64,000 nt of DNA from Desulfomicrobium apsheronum (lineage in GTDB: Bacteria > Desulfobacterota > Desulfovibrionia > Desulfovibrionales > Desulfomicrobiaceae), in NCBI RefSeq assembly GCF_900114115.1, contig NZ_FORX01000002.1:62001-126000 (forward strand). The letters are read 5' to 3'. Made by a program: the position numbers and the translations under genes. Shown here in pieces: positions 17,521 through 25,057 of this stretch. The notes under the pieces are model-generated. The model worked only from the letters and a program-made list of their open reading frames with translations. It was not told the origin of the DNA and made no database searches. The stretch's first letter is position 1, and each line of letters starts with the position of its first letter.

Positions 17521-20025
17521 TCAGTTCGGACAGGAGCTGAACAGTGCGTCCCAGTCGTCGAGTCTGACCACAGGATCGTCGCTGCCGGCACCCTGAATCG
17601 TGAAGTTGAGGGACAGGTTGCTCCCAACCTGATCATTTCCGTCAACGTCGTTGACTTTTTGCGTATTGGTTTCGCAGTGCACGGCCACGCTGTCGCCATG
17701 GGTTATCACGGAAAGCATCATCGATGCTGGCTGACCTGTGTTCGGAGAAACCGCGTTTTGCACAGTGCCTCCATGCATGCTGAAGTCCATGAACAGCGGA
17801 TTCAGCCCCGGATCCCTCATGCAAGCCTGGCTCATCATGCCCATGAGACCCTGGTGGGCGACGCGGGCGATCTGCTGGGCCGAGGGCAACCCTCCGGCCG
17901 CGTCGATGAAGGCTTGGAGTGCCTCACGCTTGGCAGTTTCGGAAATGCCGCTGCCCTGACCTCCGAAGTGTTGGCCGTTGACCGAGATGCCGTTTCGGAA
18001 AAAATCCTTCACGAACTGTTCACCCAGTCCGGCCGGCTCTCCTTTTTGTGGCGTGCGGACGTCATGGCCCAGTTCCGTGGCGAAGAATCGGCTGATTTGC
18101 TCATGATCGACCTGGCCGCGCGCAATGCTCTGCATGTGGTCGCCCAGGGCGACAACACCCCGGCCAATGAGTGGGCGTATTGTATCAAGGCGCATCAACC
18201 CGACTTGTTGCCCACCTTGCTGGATTTGCCGGGCATGTTCCTGGTTCGCGCTTGTTTGCGCGGTGCTCAGAAACGCGTCGCTGCCGGCCCTGACCAGGAT
18301 TGGCTTGATCAGATCCATGGCCTGCCGGGGCGCTCGGGGAAGAGCTTCATCGGGCAACCCTGCTTGGCTGCACAGTCCCAGATAGGCGTGGCTGATTTTG
18401 TGAGCGATCTGCGAGGCGGAGTTGCGGGCGGTTGGGTTCATGGGGCCGAGATTCTCTCCACCGAAGGCCATGACGTCGTTGATTGCGGCCATGGCTTCCC
18501 GGCATTGAGGTGCGGTCAGAATATCCTGCAATTGCGTACGCTGGTCGGGAGTGAGATTCGCTGTAACCTGCTCCAGAGCCGTTCTGATCATGGCGCTGGT
18601 TTCATCTCCGCCTCCGGCCCGATCCAGTCGAGTTCCGATCTTGCCGAGCTGCTGGACAAAGGACTCGACCTTGTCCGGAGTGAAATGAGCCCGATCGGGT
18701 ATTGTCAGCAGGGAATTCACCGCCGCGCGCATGGCTCCGTTGACGGCCTGTTGCGGGGCTGGTCCGGCCAGTTCATCCTGGCTGAGTACGACTTCGTTGC
18801 CGATGCGCACGTCGAGGTGATCGAAACGCGTGCTCAGCTTGCTGCTCAGGTGCTGCATGGCTTCGCGCGTGGGCTGGTCCAGATCCTGTCTTGCCAGGGC
18901 TTCGTTCAGATTGGCGACCATGACCCGAATGCCCTGGGACGTGGCCAGGGGGTCGTTCTGGCGCAGGATGCCGGCGATTTCTGCTTTCCCCGACCTGTCC
19001 AGGCCTTTCAGGATGGCCTTGAAATCCTTGCTCACGTCGCCGGGCATGCGTTCCTTGCGAGAGTCCTTGGCGTTGGGAAACAGGCGTCCCCCGGAAATGC
19101 CGCGCAGCACGGTGCGGAAAAAACCCGTGGCATGGCCCAGGAACTGGCCGATGTCACCAAAACGCGCGGGTCTGTCAGGGTGCATGTTCGGATCGCGGTT
19201 GGGTGTCCAGCGCGAGGACAGGCGGCAGCCGTGCTCCTCGGTCTTGAGAAAGAGACGATTTTCGCCCATGCCTTGTACTCCGGCGTTGATGCCGCCGTAG
19301 AGCAGGGTGGCCTTGCCGTAGGGCAGCGTCACGTTGCCGCGCACGTCTATGCCGCGATGGCTGCCTCCGGGGGCCTGCTGGAAACCCTCAATGTGCGATG
19401 ACGGCCGCTGATAGACTTCGGGGCTGGAATCGAGAAAATCGCGCAGGCGATGGTCGGGGTCGGAAATATTGAATGCGCCTTCGCTGAAACCGTCGCCTTT
19501 CTCCATACCCTTGGCCAGGAGAAAGGTCATGAGGTCACGCACGTCTTCGAGGCTGGCCGGTCCATGGAGCGTTCCGTTGCTCACACCTTCCCAGACCCGG
19601 TGCCCGCTGTCGACCCGTTCCTGCAGGACGCGCGGCATGTCGCGCACAGCATCCTGGCGTTGATTTCCGGGCAGGGCATTTATTTCATGCTCAACCATCT
19701 TGCCGTCAAGCTGGACGGTCTGTCCGCTGGGGGGCATGGTCACGCCAATGGTTTTCGGCATGCTGCCCTGCGGGGGCAAGGTGCGCTGCCATTGCGCGGT
19801 TGCTTGCTGGAGCGCCTGGGTCGAGGTTGAAATGGTGGGGCCAAGGGATCTCAAGGGCTGCTGTCCGGTGACCTGGCGTCCCTGCTGCTGTATCTGGGCG
19901 ATCTGGGCCGGCTGAACGCCTTGGGGGGCATGCGTGGTTTGCGGCACGCCCTGGCCGGGTTGCGGTATTTGATCAAGGCCCTGATTGATGGGTTGGGGCT
20001 GGGATCCAACGACAAAATGTGACAT
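17521..20025 (-). CDS. Candidate T3SS effector (834 aa) downstream of its chaperone
   Basis: 834 residues starting at ATG 20025 behind a strong AGGAG site. The first ~100 residues are disordered and rich in Gln, Pro, Ser and Thr (SQPQPINQGLDQIPQPGQG), typical of a T3SS secretion and chaperone-binding region. There is no signal peptide or membrane segment. A middle segment (about 215-310) has a compact-looking core with EEHGCRLSSRWTPNRD and GHATGFFRTVL; the rest is mostly helical with a beta-rich tail after residue 765. No catalytic motif could be named. The gene directly follows a CesT-like chaperone gene (39 bp gap), the standard layout for a chaperone with its cognate effector, and ends at a terminator. 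Effector status is inference from context and composition. Confidence 0.7.
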   Translation of the reverse strand: MSHFVVGSQPQPINQGLDQIPQPGQGVPQTTHAPQGVQPAQIAQIQQQGRQVTGQQPLRSLGPTISTSTQALQQATAQWQRTLPPQGSMPKTIGVTMPPSGQTVQLDGKMVEHEINALPGNQRQDAVRDMPRVLQERVDSGHRVWEGVSNGTLHGPASLEDVRDLMTFLLAKGMEKGDGFSEGAFNISDPDHRLRDFLDSSPEVYQRPSSHIEGFQQAPGGSHRGIDVRGNVTLPYGKATLLYGGINAGVQGMGENRLFLKTEEHGCRLSSRWTPNRDPNMHPDRPARFGDIGQFLGHATGFFRTVLRGISGGRLFPNAKDSRKERMPGDVSKDFKAILKGLDRSGKAEIAGILRQNDPLATSQGIRVMVANLNEALARQDLDQPTREAMQHLSSKLSTRFDHLDVRIGNEVVLSQDELAGPAPQQAVNGAMRAAVNSLLTIPDRAHFTPDKVESFVQQLGKIGTRLDRAGGGDETSAMIRTALEQVTANLTPDQRTQLQDILTAPQCREAMAAINDVMAFGGENLGPMNPTARNSASQIAHKISHAYLGLCSQAGLPDEALPRAPRQAMDLIKPILVRAGSDAFLSTAQTSANQEHARQIQQGGQQVGLMRLDTIRPLIGRGVVALGDHMQSIARGQVDHEQISRFFATELGHDVRTPQKGEPAGLGEQFVKDFFRNGISVNGQHFGGQGSGISETAKREALQAFIDAAGGLPSAQQIARVAHQGLMGMMSQACMRDPGLNPLFMDFSMHGGTVQNAVSPNTGQPASMMLSVITHGDSVAVHCETNTQKVNDVDGNDQVGSNLSLNFTIQGAGSDDPVVRLDDWDALFSSCPN

Positions 20026-20064
20026 ACTAAGCTCCTTTCTGTTCTCGCCGGTTTGGCCGATGGA

Positions 20065-20523
20065 TCAAACGCGAAGCATCGCTTCGGCCGCGGACACATG
20101 GGCTGTCTCGCCAACTCCTGATACAGATGCGGAGAGCTTGTCCCGCCAGTAACGGGCCGCACCGATGAGGGCGGACAGAGGTTCCTCGATCCAGGCTGGC
20201 TCGTCCACAGGCAGGGGGAAATGCTGGTGCAGGGCGACCAGGCCCTCTTCCGAGTCAATGCCCAGGGTGCCGCCGGCGGTGTAGGCCCCCATGTAATTCC
20301 CGCACATCATCTCATACAGCAGGTTGGAATCTGACTGATTTATGCGGCCGAGGTAGAGGGTGGCGACCAGCATTTTTTCAGCCTCAAGCACACAGAAGAG
20401 GCAGACGATGTCCTCTTCAATGGTGAGGGATGCCACTCCGTTTTCATCGAGCTTGAGTCCGTCTCCGCTGATGGCCGTGTTGATGTAGTCCATGATGGCC
20501 TGTGCGTTGTGCATGATGTCCAT
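20065..20523 (-). CDS. CesT/SycE-family (class I) T3SS chaperone
   Basis: 152 residues, acidic and small. An N-terminal helix (QAIMDYINTAISGDG) is followed by strands (VASLTIEEDIVCLFCVLE, KMLVATLYLG) and then YEMMCGNYMGAYTAGGTLGID, which carries the conserved N/G-rich signature of Tir-chaperone folds. A C-terminal helix ends the protein. Such dimers wrap the N-terminal region of one effector. I use the ATG at 20523 because AGAGG lies five bases upstream; a TTG ten codons earlier has no ribosome binding site. The gene immediately downstream encodes the probable client. Confidence 0.88.
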   Translation of the reverse strand: MDIMHNAQAIMDYINTAISGDGLKLDENGVASLTIEEDIVCLFCVLEAEKMLVATLYLGRINQSDSNLLYEMMCGNYMGAYTAGGTLGIDSEEGLVALHQHFPLPVDEPAWIEEPLSALIGAARYWRDKLSASVSGVGETAHVSAAEAMLRV

Positions 20524-20582
20524 GTGCGCCTCTCGTTTTTTGTCTGTTAACAACCGTAAATGATTATGTCCTGCTTGTGTTT

Positions 20583-20598
20583 AGCAAATGCCGATCCA
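20583..20598 (-). promoter_or_regulatory. Sigma-54-like promoter for the chaperone-effector operon
   Basis: On the minus strand this reads TGGATCGGCATTTGCT, against the consensus TGGCACG-N4-TTGCT. GG and GC are exactly 10 bases apart; the CA after GG is AT here. It lies 60 bp before the chaperone ATG. It fits control by the sigma-54-type activator at 8853, but one relaxed match is modest evidence. Confidence 0.5.
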
Positions 20599-20759
20599 CA
20601 TTGCACTATTTGCAAAGGTCCTATTTTTTGAGTTTTTTTCTTTTCGAAATCATGCGTGTGCCAATTGAGTTGGCGCTGGGTGCATAGTTTGTTGGTGGCG
20701 GGGCAGTCGGAAATCTGTGCGATCAGGACCGAGTAGCATCCTGACGCAAGGGTAGGTGT

Positions 20760-21380
20760 TCAGGCGGCACCGAGCATGGTGTCGATGAAGTCGGTAATGA
20801 AACGGTCCGACGGATTGAAACCGATGTCAATTTGCATGTCGGCGCGGCCTGTCGGCCAGGCCATGGGCCGGTAGATGTTACCGTTTTCGACCATGAGCCG
20901 GGCCTAGTCGCAGTGCGTGGACGCATTCTGGATGGGGGCAGCAGCTTGACCCGGGTCGGTTTGTTCCGCTTGCCGGCATGCAGTCCCAGGGCTTTGCGCA
21001 ACGGCAGGTGACGGACCTGGCCGTCGGGACCGACGCCGGTGGTGAAGCTGGCCATGAAGGCGACGGGTGGGCCTGGATCGCGCGGATTTTCGGCCAGGTG
21101 AAAGGTGACGCGACCAACGACGTTCCAGCCAGGGGCGCGGCTTTGCAGGAAGAGCTCGATACCGCTGTCCTGGGCCATGGCCTCCTGTCCCCACGCGGCC
21201 AGACCGGTCCATAATGTTTCCAGCGTGTCGATGCGCAGACATTCGCCGCCGGACATGGGCGGCGATTCTTGATCCAGGCCCTCAATTCGTGGTGGTCCGG
21301 GAGTTCCGGAATGGTCTGGTTTTCGGAGAAATGGCAGGTGGCGGTCAGGAGGCGTGCGGTAACCCTGGGCCAGAATCGGG
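20760..21380 (-). pseudogene. Decayed remnant of an SNF2-family helicase N-terminal domain
   Basis: On the minus strand two frames join to give a recognisable piece of the SNF2-helicase-associated (DUF3670-type) domain. PVAFMASFTTGVGPDGQVRH and LPLRKALGLHAGKRNK are in one frame. A frameshift near 20935 and an in-frame TAG (after STHCD) come before ARLMVENGNIYRPMAWP, which corresponds to the family's '..ELVESGEIFHPLAWTP' stretch. Upstream fragments (TCHFSENQTIPELPDHHELR, about 21340) are in yet another frame. The Walker and helicase motifs are gone and a non-homologous 29-residue tail ends at 20760. It is a dead gene. The upstream boundary is approximate. Confidence 0.7.
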
Positions 21381-21460
21381 CCGCGCCGGGTGTTCGCACG
21401 ATCGGTGCAATGGACACTTCCGGCCTTCCCCGGTAAATTCGCAATTTGATCCGGCAGTTT

Positions 21461-21474
21461 GATCCGGCCGGATC
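21461..21474. repeat. 14-bp perfect palindrome before the diguanylate cyclase
   Basis: GATCCGGCCGGATC, preceded by a second TTTGATCCGGC copy at about 21446-21456. It lies 72 bp before the chosen start of the cyclase gene and could be an operator; no known regulator is matched. Confidence 0.35.
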
Positions 21475-21545
21475 GTCTCCGCTCTGCTCGAATTGGACGC
21501 GCACGGACCAAACCAACCTTTCAAGAACATGCCCAGGAGATATGT

Positions 21546-23549
21546 TTGAGCACTCCGGCCCGAAATGCGCCCTACGGCGGAACGCAGACAATCCGCCGGG
21601 AAATGTTCCTAGTCGGCCTGTTCTGTCTGGCAACCATCGCCATTGTTGTCGTCTCCATGCTGTCTGCGGGAATCTACCGGTCGGGTCTGACCGCAGCTCA
21701 TGACCGCATATCGGGAGCGAACAGACAGATATCGGCATATGTCGAAGCTCATCTGGAAGGCCTGGCGGCGGCGGTGCGGATCATGGCCGCCAGTCCCGAT
21801 GTCATCCTCGGTGACGCCGGAGGTGAGGAATCCAGGGAACGCGCCCTGACCTACTTCCGGTTCGTGAGATTATCCAATCCCAATGTGAAATACTGCTACG
21901 CCGGCTATGAAGACGGCGAAATGCTGATCAACACCTATGTCCCGCCGACGGACTATGACCCTCGAATCCGGCCATGGTATGCTGCGGCGGTCAAGGCCTG
22001 GCCTGAAATGAACATCGGCCAGCCCTACCGCGATGCTGTTGATCAGGAATGGCTTGTCGCCATTTCCTCGGCCTTTTTCGACAAGACGGGACTGCGCGGC
22101 GTCGTGTCGGTGGACAGCACCCTGTCCAGGATGGACGGCTTGCTGAACAGCATCAAGTCCTTCGACAGCCAGTCGAATTTTGTCATAAACACCGGGGGGC
22201 TGTTGCTGGTCCACAACGAGAAGAACGTTTACATCAACCAGAACATGGACACCATCGTGCCCGGGGCGTTGAAGCTGTTCAAAGGTGACGCAGGCCACAT
22301 CGAGTACGACTTGCCCGGATCCGGAACCCGGATGGCGTACTTCACCAAACTCAAGATAAACGACTGGATCATCATATCCGCCGTGGACCGGAACGAGGTC
22401 ATGGAGCCCATCCGGCGCAGGATCGTCCTGACGGTTTCGGCGACGGCCCTGGTGACTTTGCTTCTCGGTTTATTGCAGCTCAAGATTTACGAGTCGCGAT
22501 TCGTCACGCCCCTCATGACCCTCAAGCAGCGGATCGCGGACATCACGGAGGGAAAGGCCGCAGGGCTGAAGCCGTCCGGTTTTTCCAACGCTGAGTTGGC
22601 CTCCATCGCCGACAGCATCGAAGGCATGACCGAATCCTCCCTGGGTCGCAAGGCCGCGGAACTGCGGCTGATCCTTGAAACCACCAGCGACGGATTGCTG
22701 GTGCTGGATGACCAGGGCGGGATCATGCACTACAACCGGCGCTTCCTCGAACTGTGGAATCTTGGGGGCGCACTCGCCGGCGAAGATCTGAACGACGTGC
22801 TCATCGGACACGTCGAAAGCTCGGTCCTGCCCGAATCCACCGACGACGTCCTGAAGAAAGACCATTCACCCGACAGTGTGCTCCTCCACCTGAAGGCAGG
22901 CATCATACTTGAGCAAACCGCTCGCCCCTTGCTCGAAGGCAGCCATGTCACGGGCCGGTTGTGGAGCTTCAAGGACGTGACCATGCAGATCATGGCCGAA
23001 GAGAAGCTCAAATTGCTGGCCGCGACAGACGAGCTGACCGGCCTCTGGAACCGGCGCTGCTTCATGGACCGGGCCGAATCCGAAATCGCCCAGGCAGCCC
23101 GGCTCCGGCGGCCCCTTTGCCTTGCGCTCATGGATGCGGACAATTTCAAGCACATCAATGACACTTACGGACACGCCGCAGGCGACGCCGCGCTCAAATA
23201 CCTGGCGGACGCGCTGAGATCCCGGCTGCGCGTCTCGGACACCATCGGCAGGATCGGCGGCGAGGAATTCGCAATTCTCCTCCCCGACACCAGTCTGGAG
23301 ACCGCGCGCACCGTGCTCGGGCAAATCAGAACCGTCATCGAGGGAGGGCACTTTGTTCATGGAGACAAGGAACTTGCCTTTACCGTGAGCATAGGGGTTA
23401 CCGCCATGCCGGAAAGCAGGGTTAGCGTCGATGAACTGCTCTCCGTGGCCGACGCGGCCTGCTACAGGGCCAAAACCCTTGGCCGGAATCGTATCGAAAC
23501 CCAAATCTGCGAAGTCCCGGGGCTGTCCGACCCCTCCAGGAAGCAGTGA
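21546..23549 (+). CDS. Membrane diguanylate cyclase (dCache-PAS-GGDEF)
   Basis: 667 residues from a TTG at 21546, six bases after AGGAGA. Longer versions of the frame run into the pseudogene spacer, and an ATG at 21603 lacks a good ribosome binding site. A first membrane helix (about 20-42), a periplasmic dCache sensor (about 50-275, with YDPRIRPWYAAAV typical of the fold), a second helix (about 285-310), a HAMP-like linker, a PAS domain (about 365-480) and a GGDEF domain follow. The active-site motif is GGEEF at residues 571-575, a functional variant, with DADNFKHINDTYGH upstream of it. It should make c-di-GMP from two GTP in response to a periplasmic ligand. Confidence 0.92.
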   Translation: MSTPARNAPYGGTQTIRREMFLVGLFCLATIAIVVVSMLSAGIYRSGLTAAHDRISGANRQISAYVEAHLEGLAAAVRIMAASPDVILGDAGGEESRERALTYFRFVRLSNPNVKYCYAGYEDGEMLINTYVPPTDYDPRIRPWYAAAVKAWPEMNIGQPYRDAVDQEWLVAISSAFFDKTGLRGVVSVDSTLSRMDGLLNSIKSFDSQSNFVINTGGLLLVHNEKNVYINQNMDTIVPGALKLFKGDAGHIEYDLPGSGTRMAYFTKLKINDWIIISAVDRNEVMEPIRRRIVLTVSATALVTLLLGLLQLKIYESRFVTPLMTLKQRIADITEGKAAGLKPSGFSNAELASIADSIEGMTESSLGRKAAELRLILETTSDGLLVLDDQGGIMHYNRRFLELWNLGGALAGEDLNDVLIGHVESSVLPESTDDVLKKDHSPDSVLLHLKAGIILEQTARPLLEGSHVTGRLWSFKDVTMQIMAEEKLKLLAATDELTGLWNRRCFMDRAESEIAQAARLRRPLCLALMDADNFKHINDTYGHAAGDAALKYLADALRSRLRVSDTIGRIGGEEFAILLPDTSLETARTVLGQIRTVIEGGHFVHGDKELAFTVSIGVTAMPESRVSVDELLSVADAACYRAKTLGRNRIETQICEVPGLSDPSRKQ

Positions 23550-23851
23550 CGCCAAGCGGATTGGGAATGAAGGTCTCCAGTTAGGAGATCCTCATTACAG
23601 CTTTCCGAACCGCACCTTGCAAATCTGCTCATCTCCATCAATGTGCCATCCTGACAGGAATAATTCACCTCTCTCTTGACGCGCTCTACGGAGCTTCTCT
23701 GTCGGATTTCTGCAAGGCAAGGGCGCCGATCCTCAGGTATGGCGTGGGGACATGATGTGTCTGGTGTCCGGAAGCATGCCCTCTGTAGGCACCGGTGTTC
23801 ACATCGATGCCAAGGCGAAATAGGGCAGGATCCCCCGATTTTAGAACCAAG

Positions 23852-23882
23852 GCTGGCGGTTCGAATCCAGTCGCCATGGCCA
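23852..23882 (+). other. tRNA 3'-end-like fragment (possible attachment-site scar)
   Basis: GCTGG-CGG-TTCGAAT-CCAGT forms a complete T arm if the three bases CGG are treated as an insertion. It is followed by seven acceptor-like bases, then G and an encoded CCA. No D arm, anticodon arm or matching 5' acceptor strand is found within normal tRNA distance, so it is not a working tRNA. A 3'-end remnant is what integration or excision at a tRNA gene leaves behind. Identity of the parent tRNA is unclear. Confidence 0.35.
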
Positions 23883-23932
23883 ACACGTGAACAAGGGGCA
23901 GGATGTAAAATCCAAGCCCGTGTTCTTTTTTT
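23883..23932 (+). terminator. Possible terminator after the tRNA-like fragment
   Basis: Imperfect nested stem (ACACG/CGTGT, GGGC/GCCC, GGAT/ATCC) ending in a run of seven T. Its position right after the CCA-ending fragment fits a former tRNA transcript end. Confidence 0.4.
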
Positions 23933-24119
23933 CTTGCGTTGCTCCTCCACCGCGGCCCCTTTTAAAATGATTTTTTTCCAGGATTCCTTGCCCATCGTCT
24001 TGGCGCGATCGTTGCTTAATCAATCGTGTCACTGTTGCTGCAAAGCGAGGAATCGCTCAGGCGTTTTTCGTATTCGATCTCATGATCAACTCCTGCAAAT
24101 ATCCGATTATGGAGAACAG

Positions 24120-24350
24120 ATGTTATTGCGCAGAGTCAATAAACGGCATGTTATCCTTAATAACATTTTCAGGTCCGGGGAGATTGAAAGGTTGCATTCG
24201 CTGAAATTTGATTCTTTGCGGCAAGATGAGAAGTGGCGGATTGCCGCGCGGGGAAAGGTGCCGGGCGGGTACGGGTGGGCTCTGCTTTGGGTGCTTGGGA
24301 TTTCAGTATTGACCCTGGTGCTGGTTTCCGTCCTGCGCAGTCGCGTCTGA
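24120..24350 (+). CDS. Small predicted membrane protein (76 aa)
   Basis: ATG at 24120 is preceded by GGAG about nine bases upstream. The product is basic in its first 50 residues and ends with one strong hydrophobic helix (WALLWVLGISVLTLVLVSVL) and a basic tail, as in a tail-anchored protein. No family recognised. It is 118 bp ahead of the next gene on the same strand. Confidence 0.45.
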   Translation: MLLRRVNKRHVILNNIFRSGEIERLHSLKFDSLRQDEKWRIAARGKVPGGYGWALLWVLGISVLTLVLVSVLRSRV

Positions 24351-24467
24351 TGCGGGTGCGGGCGGGTTCCGTATTCAGGGTGCCACCATGCGAAAACCTC
24401 AATCTTGAACTGATGAGCCGTGCAATTTTACAAAGAAAGACAACGACCTGTTTTCAGGAGCCATTCC

Positions 24468-24905
24468 ATGCCGATCACGGACCGCGACCTCTGTCGCGAA
24501 GCGATACGCAGAACCTTGAGGCGGCGTGCCGGAGATCTTCCCGACTCGCTGGCTATCGCCCAGGCGACTTCCGAGATCTGGCACCTGATGTCCGCTCAGG
24601 TGACGCCCGTGATCGGCGACAATGGTCTCGACGCCATTCTGAAAAGGGCGCTGCTGCTGACGAGTGTGGTTTTTCCTTGGCTGGCCAGCTTGGACGGACA
24701 GCTGGACAACGATTCCTTTCCCGCGCGAATGACGGAACTCATGGCCGGGCGCGAATCGGTCGTGGCGGCGCAAGCGGGCAGTTCTTTGCTGATAACGTTC
24801 ACCGAATTGCTCGCCACCCTGATTGGAAATTCTCTGACCAGACGCCTTCTGGATCCGGTGTGGGAGGTTGATTTTGTGGTGACGGAGCAGGAGAAGACAT
24901 CATGA
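24468..24905 (+). CDS. Conserved-looking hypothetical protein (145 aa)
   Basis: ATG at 24468 lies six bases after CAGGAG (24456-24461); the longer frame upstream has no such site. The product is helical and soluble, with the C-terminal stretch TFTELLATLIGNSLTRRLLD. I associate this pattern with small uncharacterised proteins found beside two-component or c-di-GMP signalling genes, but I cannot name a function. Its stop overlaps the next small ORF as ATGA, and that ORF in turn overlaps the GGDEF-EAL gene, so all three are probably one coupled unit and this protein may modulate the c-di-GMP enzyme. Confidence 0.65.
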   Translation: MPITDRDLCREAIRRTLRRRAGDLPDSLAIAQATSEIWHLMSAQVTPVIGDNGLDAILKRALLLTSVVFPWLASLDGQLDNDSFPARMTELMAGRESVVAAQAGSSLLITFTELLATLIGNSLTRRLLDPVWEVDFVVTEQEKTS

Positions 24906-25057
24906 GCCGAAAAATAGATGCCGCCCGCCTTGTCGTCGTTCTTTCTGGGCTTGCTTCGTTCCTTGGCTCCCGATTTTTCGAACACGTCGCGATTTTGAGA
25001 AGGCGTCAGGCGATGACGCTGCATTTCGTCGCGAATGAGCGGAGTCGGCCATGTTGA
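24902..25057 (+). CDS. Possible small coupled ORF (51 aa)
   Basis: ATG at 24902 overlaps the preceding stop (ATGA), and its own stop overlaps the ATG of the GGDEF-EAL gene by 7 bp. The product has one short hydrophobic stretch (LVVVLSGLASFLG) flanked by basic residues. It may be a real small membrane peptide or merely a translational bridge that delivers ribosomes to the next gene. Confidence 0.45.
   Translation: MSRKIDAARLVVVLSGLASFLGSRFFEHVAILRRRQAMTLHFVANERSRPC

Larger units (their letters stand above)
23550..24119. other. Gene-poor spacer with tRNA-like scar and hairpin
   Basis: 570 bp without a convincing gene. It holds the tRNA-3'-end-like fragment at 23852-23882 and a following terminator-like hairpin. 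Open frames here have no ribosome binding sites or recognisable products. The mixture fits a decayed integration junction. Confidence 0.5.

Noticed and set aside
20878-21738. Open frame of 286 codons on - across the cyclase start
   Set aside because: Only short pieces resemble SNF2-family protein and they switch frame; treated as part of a pseudogene.
23739-23882. Intact tRNA gene
   Set aside because: A possible 5' acceptor strand (TATGGCG) lies about 140 bases upstream, too far, and no D or anticodon arm is formed.
23676-24119. Upstream part of a 224-codon frame ending at 24350
   Set aside because: It runs through the tRNA-like fragment and hairpin and has no ribosome binding site; only the last 76 codons from 24120 look gene-like.
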